DNA of 64,000 bases from Klebsiella quasipneumoniae subsp. quasipneumoniae (GCF_020525925.1 NZ_CP084876.1:4588001-4652000), one strand, 5' to 3'; counted from the stretch's first letter, positions 26,642 to 36,180 are shown. Notes: generated from the sequence alone by a model not told the origin. Numbers and translations: made by a program.

Positions 26642-28081
26642 TCAGTTCATTCGGCGGCGCAGGAAACGCCCCGCGCGCCCGATAATCTTTTTGTCGCTGC
26701 CGTAGCTCATCACGCCGTTAACCATCACCGCCTCAATACCGTCCGCCGGACGTTTCGGGTCGGAGAAACTGGCGACATCGCGCACCGTCAGCGGGTCAAA
26801 CAGCACCAGGTCGGCGTAATAGCCCACTTTTACCAGCCCACGATCCGCCAGCTGGAAGCGCGCCGACGACAGCCCGGTCATTTTGTGGATCGCGGTAGTC
26901 AGCGGAAACAGCCGTTCATCGCGGCAGTAGTGGCCCAGGACCCGCGGAAACGCGCCCCACAGCCGCGGATGCGGCATCGGGTCGTTCGGCAGCCCGTCGG
27001 AGCCAATCATGGTCACCGGATAACCCAGCACCCGCCGTACGTCCTGCTCGTCCATGTTGTAATAAATAGCGCCTGCCGGCATCAGCCGCGCCGCGGCGTC
27101 GTGCAGGCTCACCTGCCATTCATCGGCGATCTGCTGCAGCGTTTTTCCGGCCTGCTCGGGCTGTGCTTCCGACCAGGTGATGACGATATCGAACTCATCG
27201 GTGACCTGCTTCATATCCAGCGTCGACGAGCTGGCGGAATAGGGGTAACAGTCACAGGCGATCTCCTGGCGCTGGCGCATCTCATCGAAGAAAGCCAGCG
27301 TCTCCTTCGTGCGACCCCAGTTTTTCGCGCCGGCGCACTTATGGTGCGAGACCACCACCGGCACGTTGCCGTGGCGACCAATGCGGAACGCCTCGTCGAG
27401 CGCCTCCAGAATCGGCTCGAACTCCGAACGCAGGTGGGTGGTGTAAATTCCCCCCTCTGCCGTCAACTCCTCAGCGAGCGCCATCACTTCTTCGGTGGTC
27501 GACTGGAAGGCGCTGGCGTAGGCAAGGCCCGTGCTCAGTCCTAAAGCGCCCTGGCGCAGCGCATCGCGCAACTGTATGCGCATGCCGGCGATTTCCGTCT
27601 CGCTCGCCGGGCGGAACAGGTCATCCATATGGTTATTGCGCAGCGCGGTGTGCCCAATCAGCGTCCCGACGTTAAGCGATGGTCGCGCCGCCTCTACCGC
27701 ATGGGCGTAGGCTTCGACGGTGGGATAGATGAAGTGCTGTCGTTCGCCGAGAAGATTCATCGGGTCTGGCACCTCGCCGCGCATGGTGGCGGTTGCCGCG
27801 CTGATCCCACAGTTGCCGACGATCACGGTTGTCACCCCCTGGCTGAGCTTAGGCAGATACTCCGGCATGCGGATGACGTTGATATCGTCATGGGTGTGAA
27901 CATCGATAAAGCCAGGCGCCAGCACCCGCCCTTGACCATCTATCTCCTGCTCCGCCGCGACGTCAAGCGCCGGAGCGATAGCCATTATTCGGTCGCCCTT
28001 CACCGCCACATCGGCACGGTATTGCGGCCCGCCGCTCCCGTCGATCACCGTGACGTTTTTGAAAAGCCAGTCAACTTTCAT
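26642..28081 (-). CDS. D-aminoacylase (N-acyl-D-amino-acid deacylase)
   Basis: 479 residues from ATG 28081 (GGGAG upstream). Amidohydrolase superfamily: metal-binding GFIDVHTHDDINV (about residue 65), conserved VGNCG, TTHLRSEFEPILEALDEAF, VVSHHKCAG, and SDGLPNDPMPHPRLWG, all typical of D-aminoacylases. It removes an acyl group from N-acyl-D-amino acids. First gene of the minus-strand operon with ridA, symporter, dgoK, dgoA. Divergent from the PLP enzyme across about 200 bp. In this context the substrate may be an N-acetyl-D-hexosaminate (inference). Confidence 0.88.
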   Translation of the reverse strand: MKVDWLFKNVTVIDGSGGPQYRADVAVKGDRIMAIAPALDVAAEQEIDGQGRVLAPGFIDVHTHDDINVIRMPEYLPKLSQGVTTVIVGNCGISAATATMRGEVPDPMNLLGERQHFIYPTVEAYAHAVEAARPSLNVGTLIGHTALRNNHMDDLFRPASETEIAGMRIQLRDALRQGALGLSTGLAYASAFQSTTEEVMALAEELTAEGGIYTTHLRSEFEPILEALDEAFRIGRHGNVPVVVSHHKCAGAKNWGRTKETLAFFDEMRQRQEIACDCYPYSASSSTLDMKQVTDEFDIVITWSEAQPEQAGKTLQQIADEWQVSLHDAAARLMPAGAIYYNMDEQDVRRVLGYPVTMIGSDGLPNDPMPHPRLWGAFPRVLGHYCRDERLFPLTTAIHKMTGLSSARFQLADRGLVKVGYYADLVLFDPLTVRDVASFSDPKRPADGIEAVMVNGVMSYGSDKKIIGRAGRFLRRRMN

Positions 28082-28281
28082 AGCAATTACTCCCTTTCGA
28101 CATACCGACAAGTTAACCATTTACAAGTGCAAAAAACAGTGGAAAACTACGCAAAAACCAGATCATTTTGTGATACTTTTATTCAAAATAAACAATAATC
28201 ATTAATTAAAGACATTATTATCAAATATTTATAACTGATACCCAGCAACTCACCGATTATAAACCCTGAAAGGATAGTGTT

Positions 28282-29502
28282 ATGAAATACCATTCAGCAC
28301 CCCTCATTCCGCACAAATCCGCCCTCATGTCCGCGCCGGCTAATCTGCTGGCGGAAGAGGTCTGTCTGCCTGCCGCGCTGCTAAAAAAGTCGGCGCTGGA
28401 AAATAATATTTCATGGATGCAGCGCTACGCCGATGCCCGCGGCGTATCGCTGGCGCCGCATGGTAAAACGACAATGACGCCATGGATATTTCAGGCGCAG
28501 CAGCGAGCGGGAGCGTGGGGGATCGGCGTGGGCAGCGCCTGGCAGGCCAGCGCGGCGATGGCCAGCGGCATCCAGCGCGTCCTGATGGTCAATCAGCTGG
28601 TCGGTAAGGCCAATATGCAGGTGGTCGCGCAGCTAAAAGCCCACTACCGGGCAGTGGATTTTATCTGCTGTGTAGATAGCGAGACCAACGTGCGCGCCCT
28701 CTCCGCGTTCTTCGCCGCCCAGGGGCAAACGCTGGATGTGCTGATTGAACTTGGCGTGCCGGGCGGGCGCTGCGGCTGTCGTAGCGTGGATGACGCGCTG
28801 GCATTGGCGCAGCGGGTCAGCGACCTGCCGGGGCTACGGCTACGCGGTCTGGAATTGTATGAAGGGGTCCTGCACGGCGACGATCCGCAACCGCAGGTGG
28901 AAGCGCTATTACAACAGGCTGCAGCGCTAGCCTGCCGCATGGAGCCGCTGGTTGACGGCGAATTTATTCTCACCGGCGCGGGCACCGTCTGGTATGACGT
29001 GGTGTGCAACATCTGGCTGGCGGCGGCAAAACCGCGCCGCTGCCGTATCGTCATTCGCCCTGGCTGTTATATCACCCACGATCGCGGGATCTACGATCTC
29101 GCCCAACAAGCGCTGATCGCCCGCGATCCGATTGCCTGCGATCTCGCCGGCGATCTTACATCAGCGCTGGAGCTGATGGCGATGGTGCAATCGGTGCCTG
29201 AGGCGGATCGCGCGGTGGTGAATTTCGGCAAGCGCGACTGCGCCTTCGACGCCGGGCTGCCGCAGCCGATCGCCCATTATCGTAACGGCCAGCAGTTAGC
29301 GCTGCGCGCGGAGTCGATCGTCAGTATCGGCATCATGGATCAGCACTGCATGCTGCGCCTGGCGCCGGGCAGCGATGTGCAGGTTGGCGATATTCTGCTG
29401 TTCGGCACCTCGCACCCCTGTCTGACCTTTGATAAGTGGAAGACGTTGCTGCTGGTCGATGACGACTACAACGTGCTGGACGAGCTCGACACGCTGTTTT
29501 GA
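28282..29502 (+). CDS. D-threonine-aldolase-like PLP amino acid deaminase
   Basis: 406 residues, fold-type III PLP enzyme (alanine-racemase N-terminal domain, D-threonine aldolase/D-serine dehydratase-like). Schiff-base Lys62 in APHGKTTMTP; metal-binding His378 and Cys380 in the HPC motif near the C-terminus. Family members act on D-amino acids with a beta-hydroxyl, by dehydration or retro-aldol cleavage, and D-configured 2-amino sugar acids fit that description. AGGAT precedes ATG 28282. Alone on the plus strand and divergent from the D-aminoacylase operon. Could instead be a D-serine or D-threonine enzyme. Confidence 0.8.
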   Translation: MKYHSAPLIPHKSALMSAPANLLAEEVCLPAALLKKSALENNISWMQRYADARGVSLAPHGKTTMTPWIFQAQQRAGAWGIGVGSAWQASAAMASGIQRVLMVNQLVGKANMQVVAQLKAHYRAVDFICCVDSETNVRALSAFFAAQGQTLDVLIELGVPGGRCGCRSVDDALALAQRVSDLPGLRLRGLELYEGVLHGDDPQPQVEALLQQAAALACRMEPLVDGEFILTGAGTVWYDVVCNIWLAAAKPRRCRIVIRPGCYITHDRGIYDLAQQALIARDPIACDLAGDLTSALELMAMVQSVPEADRAVVNFGKRDCAFDAGLPQPIAHYRNGQQLALRAESIVSIGIMDQHCMLRLAPGSDVQVGDILLFGTSHPCLTFDKWKTLLLVDDDYNVLDELDTLF

Positions 29503-29504
29503 CA

Positions 29505-29700
29505 GGCATCCCGGGTGGCGGCGCTTCGCGCCTTACCCGGGCTACACAATCCGCGACGTTCGGTAGCCCGGCTAAGCGTAGCGCAAGCCGGGGGATGCCC
29601 CGGTGGCGGCGCTTCGCGCCTTGCCCGGGCTACACAACCCGCGACGTTCGGTAGCCCGGCTAAGCGTAGCGCAAGCCGGGGGATGTCCCGGGGGACGGCG
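29505..29700. repeat. BIME/REP cluster with two 88-bp direct repeats
   Basis: Two near-identical units, period 88 bp (for example GGTGGCGGCGCTTCGCGCCT recurs at 29514 and 29602), with a partial third start at the right end. Each has a GCCCGG...CCGGGC-type hairpin structure typical of enterobacterial BIMEs. It fills the gap between convergent genes; no coding potential is claimed. Confidence 0.85.
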
Positions 29701-29709
29701 ATTCGCGCC

Positions 29710-30726
29710 TTACCCGCCCTGGCGCAAGGCGCAAATCTCATCATGCAATGAACGGCTGATGGCGACCCCCTGCCGCTCACTCTGCTGGCGGCAGGCGAAA
29801 CGCCGCTCGCCCGGCAGCCGCGCGCCCTGATCCTGCATCGCATTGAACAGGGTTTCGGCGCGCGCCAGCTGCTCCTGTGCCTGCGCGCCGAGAAAACGCT
29901 GCGGATCCAGCGCCAGAATCAGTTCTCCGCCGTAGGGTAAACCGCCCGCGCCGTTATCCCACGCCAGCGATTCGGCGCTGGTCATATCGCCGATAAGCGG
30001 CCCGGCCAGCAGCTCAACCATTGCCGCCAGCGCCGAGCCCTTATGGCCGCCGAAGGTTAACATCGCGCCGTTCAGTACCTCTGTGGCATCGGTCGTCGGC
30101 TGCCCCTGGCTGTCGATTCCCCACCCTTCCGGTAGCGCTTTGCCAGCACGCTGATGCAGCTGGATTTCGCCGCGCGCCGCGGCGCTGGTCGCCATATCCA
30201 CAATAAACGGCGGTTCCTCCCGCCGCGGCCAGCCAAAGGCGATAGGGTTGGTGCCGAACAGCGGACGGGTGCCGCCCGCCGGGGCGACCCAGGCATGGCT
30301 TGGCGTACAGGCCAGCCCCACCAGCCCTGCCTCAGTCAACGGCTCAATATCGGCAAACAACGCGGAAAAATGGACGCAGCGGTTAATCGCCAGCGCCGCA
30401 ATACCGCTGTGCCGCGCTTTCTCCAGCAGCAGCGGTAGCGCGCGTTCGTAGGCCAGCAGCGAAAAGGCGCCCCCGGCATCCGCCCGCACAATCGCCGGCG
30501 CCTGGTCGTGGATCTGCGGCTCGGCATCAGGCGAAACCTTACCTTTACGCAAGGTATCGACAATGCCCAACAGCCGCCACAGGCCGTGGGAAGCGCAGCC
30601 GTCGCGCTCCCCGGCAGCCACGTTACGGGCGATGGCCGCCGCGTGGTCGGCGCTGAATCCATTGGCGCTGAGCACCGCCAGCGCCAGGTCATAAGCTTCT
30701 GGTAACGATAGAGTTACCGACCCCAT
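29710..30726 (-). CDS. Ldh-family oxidoreductase, likely pyrroline-2-carboxylate reductase
   Basis: 338 residues of the malate/L-lactate-sulfolactate dehydrogenase family (GCASHGLWRLLGI, HFSALFADIEPL, FGTNPIAFGWPR, GHKGSALAAMVELLAGPL). Members in proline/hydroxyproline clusters reduce delta-1-pyrroline- or piperideine-2-carboxylate with NAD(P)H. Last gene of the minus-strand operon with the APC transporter, aldehyde dehydrogenase and DapA-like deaminase, which supports such a role, for example in trans-3-hydroxyproline or D-proline recycling. Substrate is inferred. Confidence 0.75.
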   Translation of the reverse strand: MGSVTLSLPEAYDLALAVLSANGFSADHAAAIARNVAAGERDGCASHGLWRLLGIVDTLRKGKVSPDAEPQIHDQAPAIVRADAGGAFSLLAYERALPLLLEKARHSGIAALAINRCVHFSALFADIEPLTEAGLVGLACTPSHAWVAPAGGTRPLFGTNPIAFGWPRREEPPFIVDMATSAAARGEIQLHQRAGKALPEGWGIDSQGQPTTDATEVLNGAMLTFGGHKGSALAAMVELLAGPLIGDMTSAESLAWDNGAGGLPYGGELILALDPQRFLGAQAQEQLARAETLFNAMQDQGARLPGERRFACRQQSERQGVAISRSLHDEICALRQGG

Positions 30727-30737
30727 ACTGTTCTCCT

Positions 30738-32339
30738 TTACTCTTCTTCGTCTCCGCTAAAATTAGCCTGCGGCAGACAGCTGCGCGCGCCCCAGTAATA
30801 AATCCCCAGCGACATCGCCGCCACCAGCACCGTATCCCAGGGGTGACCAATAACATTAAGCCCGCCGAAGCTGCCCAGCCAGGAAAAGAGGATAATCAAC
30901 GCATAAAAAGCGATCAGCCACAGCGAAGACTTCACCTGCTGCGCCAGGCTCACGGTATGTTCCGGCACCTTGCCTTTGCACATCACATACACCACAAACA
31001 TCACGATCTGCAGCCCCAGCAGCCACGAGAGCGTATTCCAGCCGGACCAGTAGACGATCAGCGCCGAGACCATAAACGACACCGGGCCGATGATGCCGAA
31101 GGCGCGCACGCGGAACGGCCGCGGCAGATCCGGGGCGTTGCGGCGCAGCCCGGCGGCGGTCACCGGGGCGATGGCGTAGCTCAGCACCAGGGCCGCCGAC
31201 ACCACGCTTATCAGCTGTTCCCAGGAGGGGAACGGCAGCGTCCAGAAAATCGACAGCCCAAAGGTCAGCCACAGCGCCGGGCGCGGAATACCGGACGCTT
31301 TATCAATATGGGTAAAGGCTTTAAAGAAAGTACCCGCCTTCGCCCAGCCGTAGATCACCCGCGGCGTCGCGTTCATATAGATATTGCCGGTGCCGCTCGG
31401 GGAGATGATCGCATCGCTTATCACCATAAAGGCCAGCCAGCCCATGCCGAGGGTAATGGCGATATCGCGATACGGCAGCGAGAACTGTTTGCTCACTTCG
31501 GCCCAACCGCCGTTCAGCATCTCGGTGGGGATACTGCCAAGGAACGCCAGCTGCAGCAGCACGTAGATAATCGTCGACAGCACCACTGATAAAATCAACG
31601 CGATAGGGATAGTCCGCTGCGGCTTTTGTACTTCGCTGGCCACCGAGATAATCGGCGTCAGTCCCAGATAGGCGAAGATAATTCCCCCGGCGCTGATCGC
31701 CGCTTCCACCCCGGACATACCAAACGGCGCAATGCCCTGAGCATGCAGGTTCTCAGGTTTAAAGAAGGCGAACAGCGTGACCACCACCAGCAGCGGCACC
31801 AGAAACTTGAGCACGCTGATGAAGTTGTTCGAGCGGGCGAAGGTCTTGACGCTGTAGTAGTTCAGCGCGAAGAAGAAACAGAGCAGCAGGAACTGCACCC
31901 CCCACCCCAGCAGCGTCGGCGAGCTGGAGCCCGGCTGGGTCAGCGCCGGAAACCAGGCCGCGGCATATTGCCGGGCGGCGACAATTTCTATCGAGATCAG
32001 GCTGGAGAAGGCGATCAGGGTGATGAACCCCAGCAGATAACCCATCAGCTCACCGTGGGAAAAGACCGGGTAACGAATAATGCCGCCGGCGCGCGGCAGC
32101 GCCGCCCCCAGCTCGCAGTAGACAATCCCCAGCAGCAGCACCGCAAAGCCGCCGATCACCCACGACGCGATACCGGCCGGACCGGCAATGGATGCCACAT
32201 GGCTGGCGGCGAATAACCATCCGGAGCCGAAGATCGCCCCCAGGCCGATAAAGGTGAGGTCGGTCAGAGTCAGCTGTTTTTTAAACTTACCCGACTCCGC
32301 AACGCGTGTTTGACTGTTATGCGTAGTGTGAATGGTCAT
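30738..32339 (-). CDS. APC-family amino acid permease
   Basis: 533 residues, about 12-14 membrane helices; the first helix motif LTDLTFIGLGAIFGSGWLFAAS fits APC-superfamily amino acid permeases. By position within the hydroxyproline operon it probably imports hydroxyproline or a related imino acid. C-terminus extends beyond the last helix into a short acidic tail (SGDEEE). Confidence 0.85.
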   Translation of the reverse strand: MTIHTTHNSQTRVAESGKFKKQLTLTDLTFIGLGAIFGSGWLFAASHVASIAGPAGIASWVIGGFAVLLLGIVYCELGAALPRAGGIIRYPVFSHGELMGYLLGFITLIAFSSLISIEIVAARQYAAAWFPALTQPGSSSPTLLGWGVQFLLLCFFFALNYYSVKTFARSNNFISVLKFLVPLLVVVTLFAFFKPENLHAQGIAPFGMSGVEAAISAGGIIFAYLGLTPIISVASEVQKPQRTIPIALILSVVLSTIIYVLLQLAFLGSIPTEMLNGGWAEVSKQFSLPYRDIAITLGMGWLAFMVISDAIISPSGTGNIYMNATPRVIYGWAKAGTFFKAFTHIDKASGIPRPALWLTFGLSIFWTLPFPSWEQLISVVSAALVLSYAIAPVTAAGLRRNAPDLPRPFRVRAFGIIGPVSFMVSALIVYWSGWNTLSWLLGLQIVMFVVYVMCKGKVPEHTVSLAQQVKSSLWLIAFYALIILFSWLGSFGGLNVIGHPWDTVLVAAMSLGIYYWGARSCLPQANFSGDEEE

Positions 32340-32354
32340 GGTGATGCCCTTGCG

Positions 32355-33959
32355 TCAATGAGAGGAGGAAATCGCTTCCCGGGTCCACTGGCCGTTGACC
32401 AGGCGCAGCAGGTTTAAAGGGTTCGCATCCTGCAGCGCCGGCGGTAACAGGGCGGCCGGCGCATTCTGCAGGCAGACCGGGCGCAGAAAACGCTCAATCG
32501 CCCGGCTGCCGACCGACGTCCCGCGCGCATCGGTCGTCGCCGGCCATGGGCCGCCGTGGACCATCGCATCGCACACTTCCACGCCGGTGGGATAACCGTT
32601 AAACAGCACCCGTCCGGCCTTCTCACACAGCAGCGGTAGCAGACTCGCCGCCAGCGGGCCGTCGTCCGCTTCCGCGTGCAGCGTCGCGGTGAGCTGTCCT
32701 TGCAGCGCTTTCACCACCGCCTGCAGCTGGGCCGCGTCGTCCACTTCCACCAGCAACGATAGCGGGCCGAAAACTTCGGTCTGCAGCAGCGTATCCTGCG
32801 CCAGCAGATCCTCGACCTGAGCCTGCCACAGCTGGGTTTGCGCCTCCCCGGCGCCGGCGGCGAGGCCGCTCGCCAGCCTCTCGATACGCGGATGCGCCGC
32901 CAGCGCCGCCACGCCCTGGCGGTAGTGCTGAAGGGTCGGCGCATTGAGCAACACCTGCGGCGCGCAGCCCGCTACCGCCGCGCACAGCGCCGACTTAAAG
33001 CGTTCCAGTCCGGCGCCGCGCAGCGCCAGAATCAGCCCCGGACGGGTACAGAACTGGCCGCCGCCGAGGGTAAATGACGCCACCAGCTCGTTCGCCAGCG
33101 CCTTGGCCCGCGTCTGCAGCGCCTGCGGCAGAATAATCAGCGGGTTAATCGCCGACATTTCAGCAAACAGCGGGATTGGCTGCGGGCGCTGCTGCGCCAG
33201 CTGATATAGCGCCTTACCGCCAGCCAGCGAGCCGGTAAAGCCAACGGCCTGAATCGCTGGATGGCGGACTAATTCGGCGCCGATATCCGTCCCGAAAATC
33301 ATATTGAATACGCCGCCGGGTAACCCACACCGCGCGACCGCCCGGACGATCGCGTCAGCGGTCAGCTCGGCGGTGGCCATATGGCCCGCATGGGCCTTCA
33401 CCACCACCGGGCAGCCAGCCGCCAGCGCCGAGGCGGTATCGCCGCCAGCGGTGGAAAAGGCCAACGGAAAGTTGCTGGCGCCAAACACCGCCACCGGCCC
33501 TAACGCCTGCTGATATTGACGCAGGTCCGGGCGCGGCAGCGGCTGACGGTCGGCTAAGGCGGTATCAATACGGGCGGCGAAGGTATCCCCGCGCAGGATC
33601 ACGCCAGCAAACATCCGCAACTGGCCGCTGGTTCGCGCCCGCTCGCCCTGCAGCCGCGCCAGCGGCAGCGCGGTCTCCTGTTCGGCGATAGCAAAAAACG
33701 CCTCCCCCAGCGCGTCCAGCTCATCGGCAATGGCGCAGAGAAAGTGCGCCCGCTGCTGCGGCGCGGTCTGTGAATAAATGGCAAACGCCTGCTGCGCCGC
33801 CTCCGCGGCCTGGGCGGCCTCCGCGTGGGAAGCCGGATAAAAGCGATGGCCGGTGGCCTCGCCATCCACCGCCCGCAGGCTCAATAGCGTCGCTTCGCCG
33901 CTGGCAACGCGGCGTCCGGCGATAAACTGCCGTCCCGCCGTGGTTTGAGATGCATTCAT
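32355..33959 (-). CDS. 2,5-dioxovalerate (alpha-ketoglutarate semialdehyde) dehydrogenase
   Basis: 534 residues from ATG 33959, which has AGGAG upstream; the frame is open much further left but runs into the next gene. NADP-type ALDH of the KGSADH branch: FGASNFPLAFSTAGGDTASALAAGCPVVVK, Glu in PLFAEMSAINP, catalytic Cys in GGGQFCTRPG. Makes 2-oxoglutarate from its semialdehyde, the last step of the hydroxyproline route. Lies 14 bp after the deaminase gene. Confidence 0.88.
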   Translation of the reverse strand: MNASQTTAGRQFIAGRRVASGEATLLSLRAVDGEATGHRFYPASHAEAAQAAEAAQQAFAIYSQTAPQQRAHFLCAIADELDALGEAFFAIAEQETALPLARLQGERARTSGQLRMFAGVILRGDTFAARIDTALADRQPLPRPDLRQYQQALGPVAVFGASNFPLAFSTAGGDTASALAAGCPVVVKAHAGHMATAELTADAIVRAVARCGLPGGVFNMIFGTDIGAELVRHPAIQAVGFTGSLAGGKALYQLAQQRPQPIPLFAEMSAINPLIILPQALQTRAKALANELVASFTLGGGQFCTRPGLILALRGAGLERFKSALCAAVAGCAPQVLLNAPTLQHYRQGVAALAAHPRIERLASGLAAGAGEAQTQLWQAQVEDLLAQDTLLQTEVFGPLSLLVEVDDAAQLQAVVKALQGQLTATLHAEADDGPLAASLLPLLCEKAGRVLFNGYPTGVEVCDAMVHGGPWPATTDARGTSVGSRAIERFLRPVCLQNAPAALLPPALQDANPLNLLRLVNGQWTREAISSSH

Positions 33960-33973
33960 ACTGACTCCTGTGC

Positions 33974-34894
33974 TCAGAGGCCAACGTCCGGCAGGGCAGG
34001 ACGAGTCGCCAGCGCCTGTTCCACGATCGCCACCACCTGCTGGCGCGTTTCGCCTTCCAGCGCCAGACGCGGCGGACGGGTCACAGCGCTGCCGCGCCCG
34101 AGTAGCTCTTCGCACAGCTTGATGCACTGCACCAGATCCGGACGCGCATCGAGATGCAGCAGCGGCATGAACCAGCGGTACAGCGCCATCGCTTCTTCGT
34201 AACGCTGTTGGCGGGCGAGACGGAATAACGTTTCCCCTTCGCGCGGGAAGGCGTTGGACATTCCGGAGATCCACCCTTCCGCGCCGACGGCGATGCTTTC
34301 CACCACCACGTCATCCAGCCCGGCAAACAGCACGAAGCGGTCGCCAACGGTGTTACGCAGGTCGATAAAGCGGCGGGTATCGCCGGAGGAGTCTTTAAAG
34401 CAGACGATGTTGTCGCAATCGGTCAGGGTGGCGAGAATGTCCGGCGTCACGTCGTTTTTGTAAATCGGCGGGTTGTTGTAGACCATGATCGGCAGGTCGG
34501 AGGCGGTGGCCACACTGCGGAAGTGAGCGGCGGTTTCATGCGGTTTTGAGGAGTAGACCAGCGCCGGCATCACCATGATCCCGTCGACGCCGACGCGCTC
34601 CGCCTCTTTCGCCATCTTCTGGGCAAAGGCGGTGGTGAACTCGGCCACCCCGGCGATCACCGGAATTTTGCCGCCGGCGGCATCTTTCGCCACTTCGATA
34701 ATCTGCAATTTTTCATCAGTGCTCAGGGAGGTGTTCTCCCCTACGCTGCCGCACACCACCAGCCCGGAAACGCCATCTTTGACCAGGTTTTTCATCACCG
34801 CGTGGGTGGCGTCTAAATCGAGGGAGTAATCGCTACGAAACTGCGTGCTAACCGCCGGGAATACGCCGCTCCAGTGAATCGCTTTATTGCTCAT
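33974..34894 (-). CDS. Pyrroline-4-hydroxy-2-carboxylate deaminase (DapA-like)
   Basis: 306 residues, DapA/NAL class I aldolase fold: CGSVGENTSLSTDEK (about 48-62), Tyr139 and Schiff-base Lys167 (NIVCFKDSSGDT). In hydroxyproline clusters this family member converts delta-1-pyrroline-4-hydroxy-2-carboxylate to 2-oxoglutarate semialdehyde and ammonia. Epimerase, heterotrimeric dehydrogenase and semialdehyde dehydrogenase are neighbours, so the assignment is strong by context. First gene of the minus-strand operon. Confidence 0.85.
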   Translation of the reverse strand: MSNKAIHWSGVFPAVSTQFRSDYSLDLDATHAVMKNLVKDGVSGLVVCGSVGENTSLSTDEKLQIIEVAKDAAGGKIPVIAGVAEFTTAFAQKMAKEAERVGVDGIMVMPALVYSSKPHETAAHFRSVATASDLPIMVYNNPPIYKNDVTPDILATLTDCDNIVCFKDSSGDTRRFIDLRNTVGDRFVLFAGLDDVVVESIAVGAEGWISGMSNAFPREGETLFRLARQQRYEEAMALYRWFMPLLHLDARPDLVQCIKLCEELLGRGSAVTRPPRLALEGETRQQVVAIVEQALATRPALPDVGL

Positions 34895-35045
34895 GCTCGG
34901 TTCCTTGTCGTCATTTTGTTAAGTCGAGGTGAATGATTGGTGAATATTCACTGACAGATTGACGCGTCGCGGAACCGGCGGCTTGTCGGTTTTCCCTTAA
35001 TCCGATGACGAAATTAGCACAGTCGACAAAAGTGTGAGCCAGCCG

Positions 35046-35870
35046 TTATCCCTGCAGCGTCAGGCGAAAATCGCGCGGCGTCGAGCCGGTCATCGCTTTG
35101 AACTGGCGGCTGAAGGCGCTGTGATCGGTATAGCCGCACTGCAAGGCGATATCGGTAATCGGCGTGTCGCCGGCCAGCAATTCGGTGGCTTTTTCCAGAC
35201 GCACTTTGTGGATCATCTGCCGCGGCGTGAGATGAAAGATCCGTTTGCAGTAGCGCTCGATCTGCGCAATCGACATCCCGCTCAAGGCGGTCAGCTCTTC
35301 CATGGCGATCGGCCGGTGATAGTGGCGGCGGATATGATCGTCGACGATCGCCAGCCGCTGCCACGCCGGATGGCGGGCGTGGGCCTCCTGCAGATCGTGA
35401 GAGATCCCGGCCATGCCGATCACCTGTCCGCGGACATCGCGCAGCGCCAGCTTCTGCGTCAGGCACCAGCCGCGTTCCCGGCCATTGTAGAGATGCATTT
35501 CCAGCTGGTCGCGCAGGGTCACGCCCTCCCGCAATACCCGAAGATCCTGTTCGGTGTAACCCTGACCCAGCGCGGAAGGAAAGACGTCGGCGGAGGTTTT
35601 CCCCAGCAGCGAGGAGACGGTTTTGAAACCGCAGCGGCGGGCCAGCGTCAGATTCGCCAGCAGATAACGCGCTTCGCTGTCTTTGATAAAAAAGACCACG
35701 TTGGGGATGGCATTGAGCAAGGGGGCGATCAGCGCCAGGGCATTGAGCAGCGCCGCCATATTCTCCGGCCGCTGGCGCGCCAGCCCTTCGCAGATCTGGC
35801 TCAGCTCATCGACCGCCAGCTCCGGTTGATTAACAGCGCGCGGCGGCGCCGCTTCAGACACACCGATCAT
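35046..35870 (-). CDS. PAS-AraC regulator of the hydroxyproline cluster
   Basis: 274 residues: PAS-like sensor (about 45-160, with IPNVVFFIKDSEARYLLANLTLARRC) followed by a C-terminal AraC double helix-turn-helix (MEELTALSGMSIAQIERYCKR, ITDIALQCGYTDHSAFSRQFK). It sits between the two halves of the cluster and is divergent from the epimerase operon, so it most likely activates one or both. The 151-bp gap to the deaminase gene leaves room for a separate promoter. Confidence 0.82.
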   Translation of the reverse strand: MIGVSEAAPPRAVNQPELAVDELSQICEGLARQRPENMAALLNALALIAPLLNAIPNVVFFIKDSEARYLLANLTLARRCGFKTVSSLLGKTSADVFPSALGQGYTEQDLRVLREGVTLRDQLEMHLYNGRERGWCLTQKLALRDVRGQVIGMAGISHDLQEAHARHPAWQRLAIVDDHIRRHYHRPIAMEELTALSGMSIAQIERYCKRIFHLTPRQMIHKVRLEKATELLAGDTPITDIALQCGYTDHSAFSRQFKAMTGSTPRDFRLTLQG

Positions 35871-36180
35871 AGGGCTTCCTCATGGTAAGTGACCGAAGGA
35901 TATTTATTCACTTCCTGTTAACACCTCAAGCGGCAACCGCCGGTTTTGCGATCCTGGATCCGCTTTACGCCTTCCCCTGGTTTATCCACTGGCGCAATCG
36001 CCACTTTCGGTTTACCACGCCATTAACAGAATGATTAATAAGAAATAATTATGCACCACATGAACATCCCCCCAGCGCTATTATGCCGATTTCGTCATTA
36101 TCTCTGCCGAAAGCGTTCAAGCCGCCCGTCACGGGTTGCGCCAGCATGATGAAACATGTTGTTAACTTCCGGAGAGCAGA
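35871..36180. other. Divergent regulatory region of the hydroxyproline cluster
   Basis: 310 bp between the AraC-type gene and the epimerase. AT-rich stretch at 36025-36060 and a TGGCG-CAAT-CGCCA palindrome at 35990-36003. No gene or RNA was recognised. CGGAGA at 36168-36174 is the epimerase ribosome site. Confidence 0.45.

Noticed and set aside
29505..29700. Repeat array resembling a CRISPR
   Set aside because: The repeated units are 88 bp, directly adjacent and hairpin-forming with REP sequences; there are no unique spacers and no cas genes.
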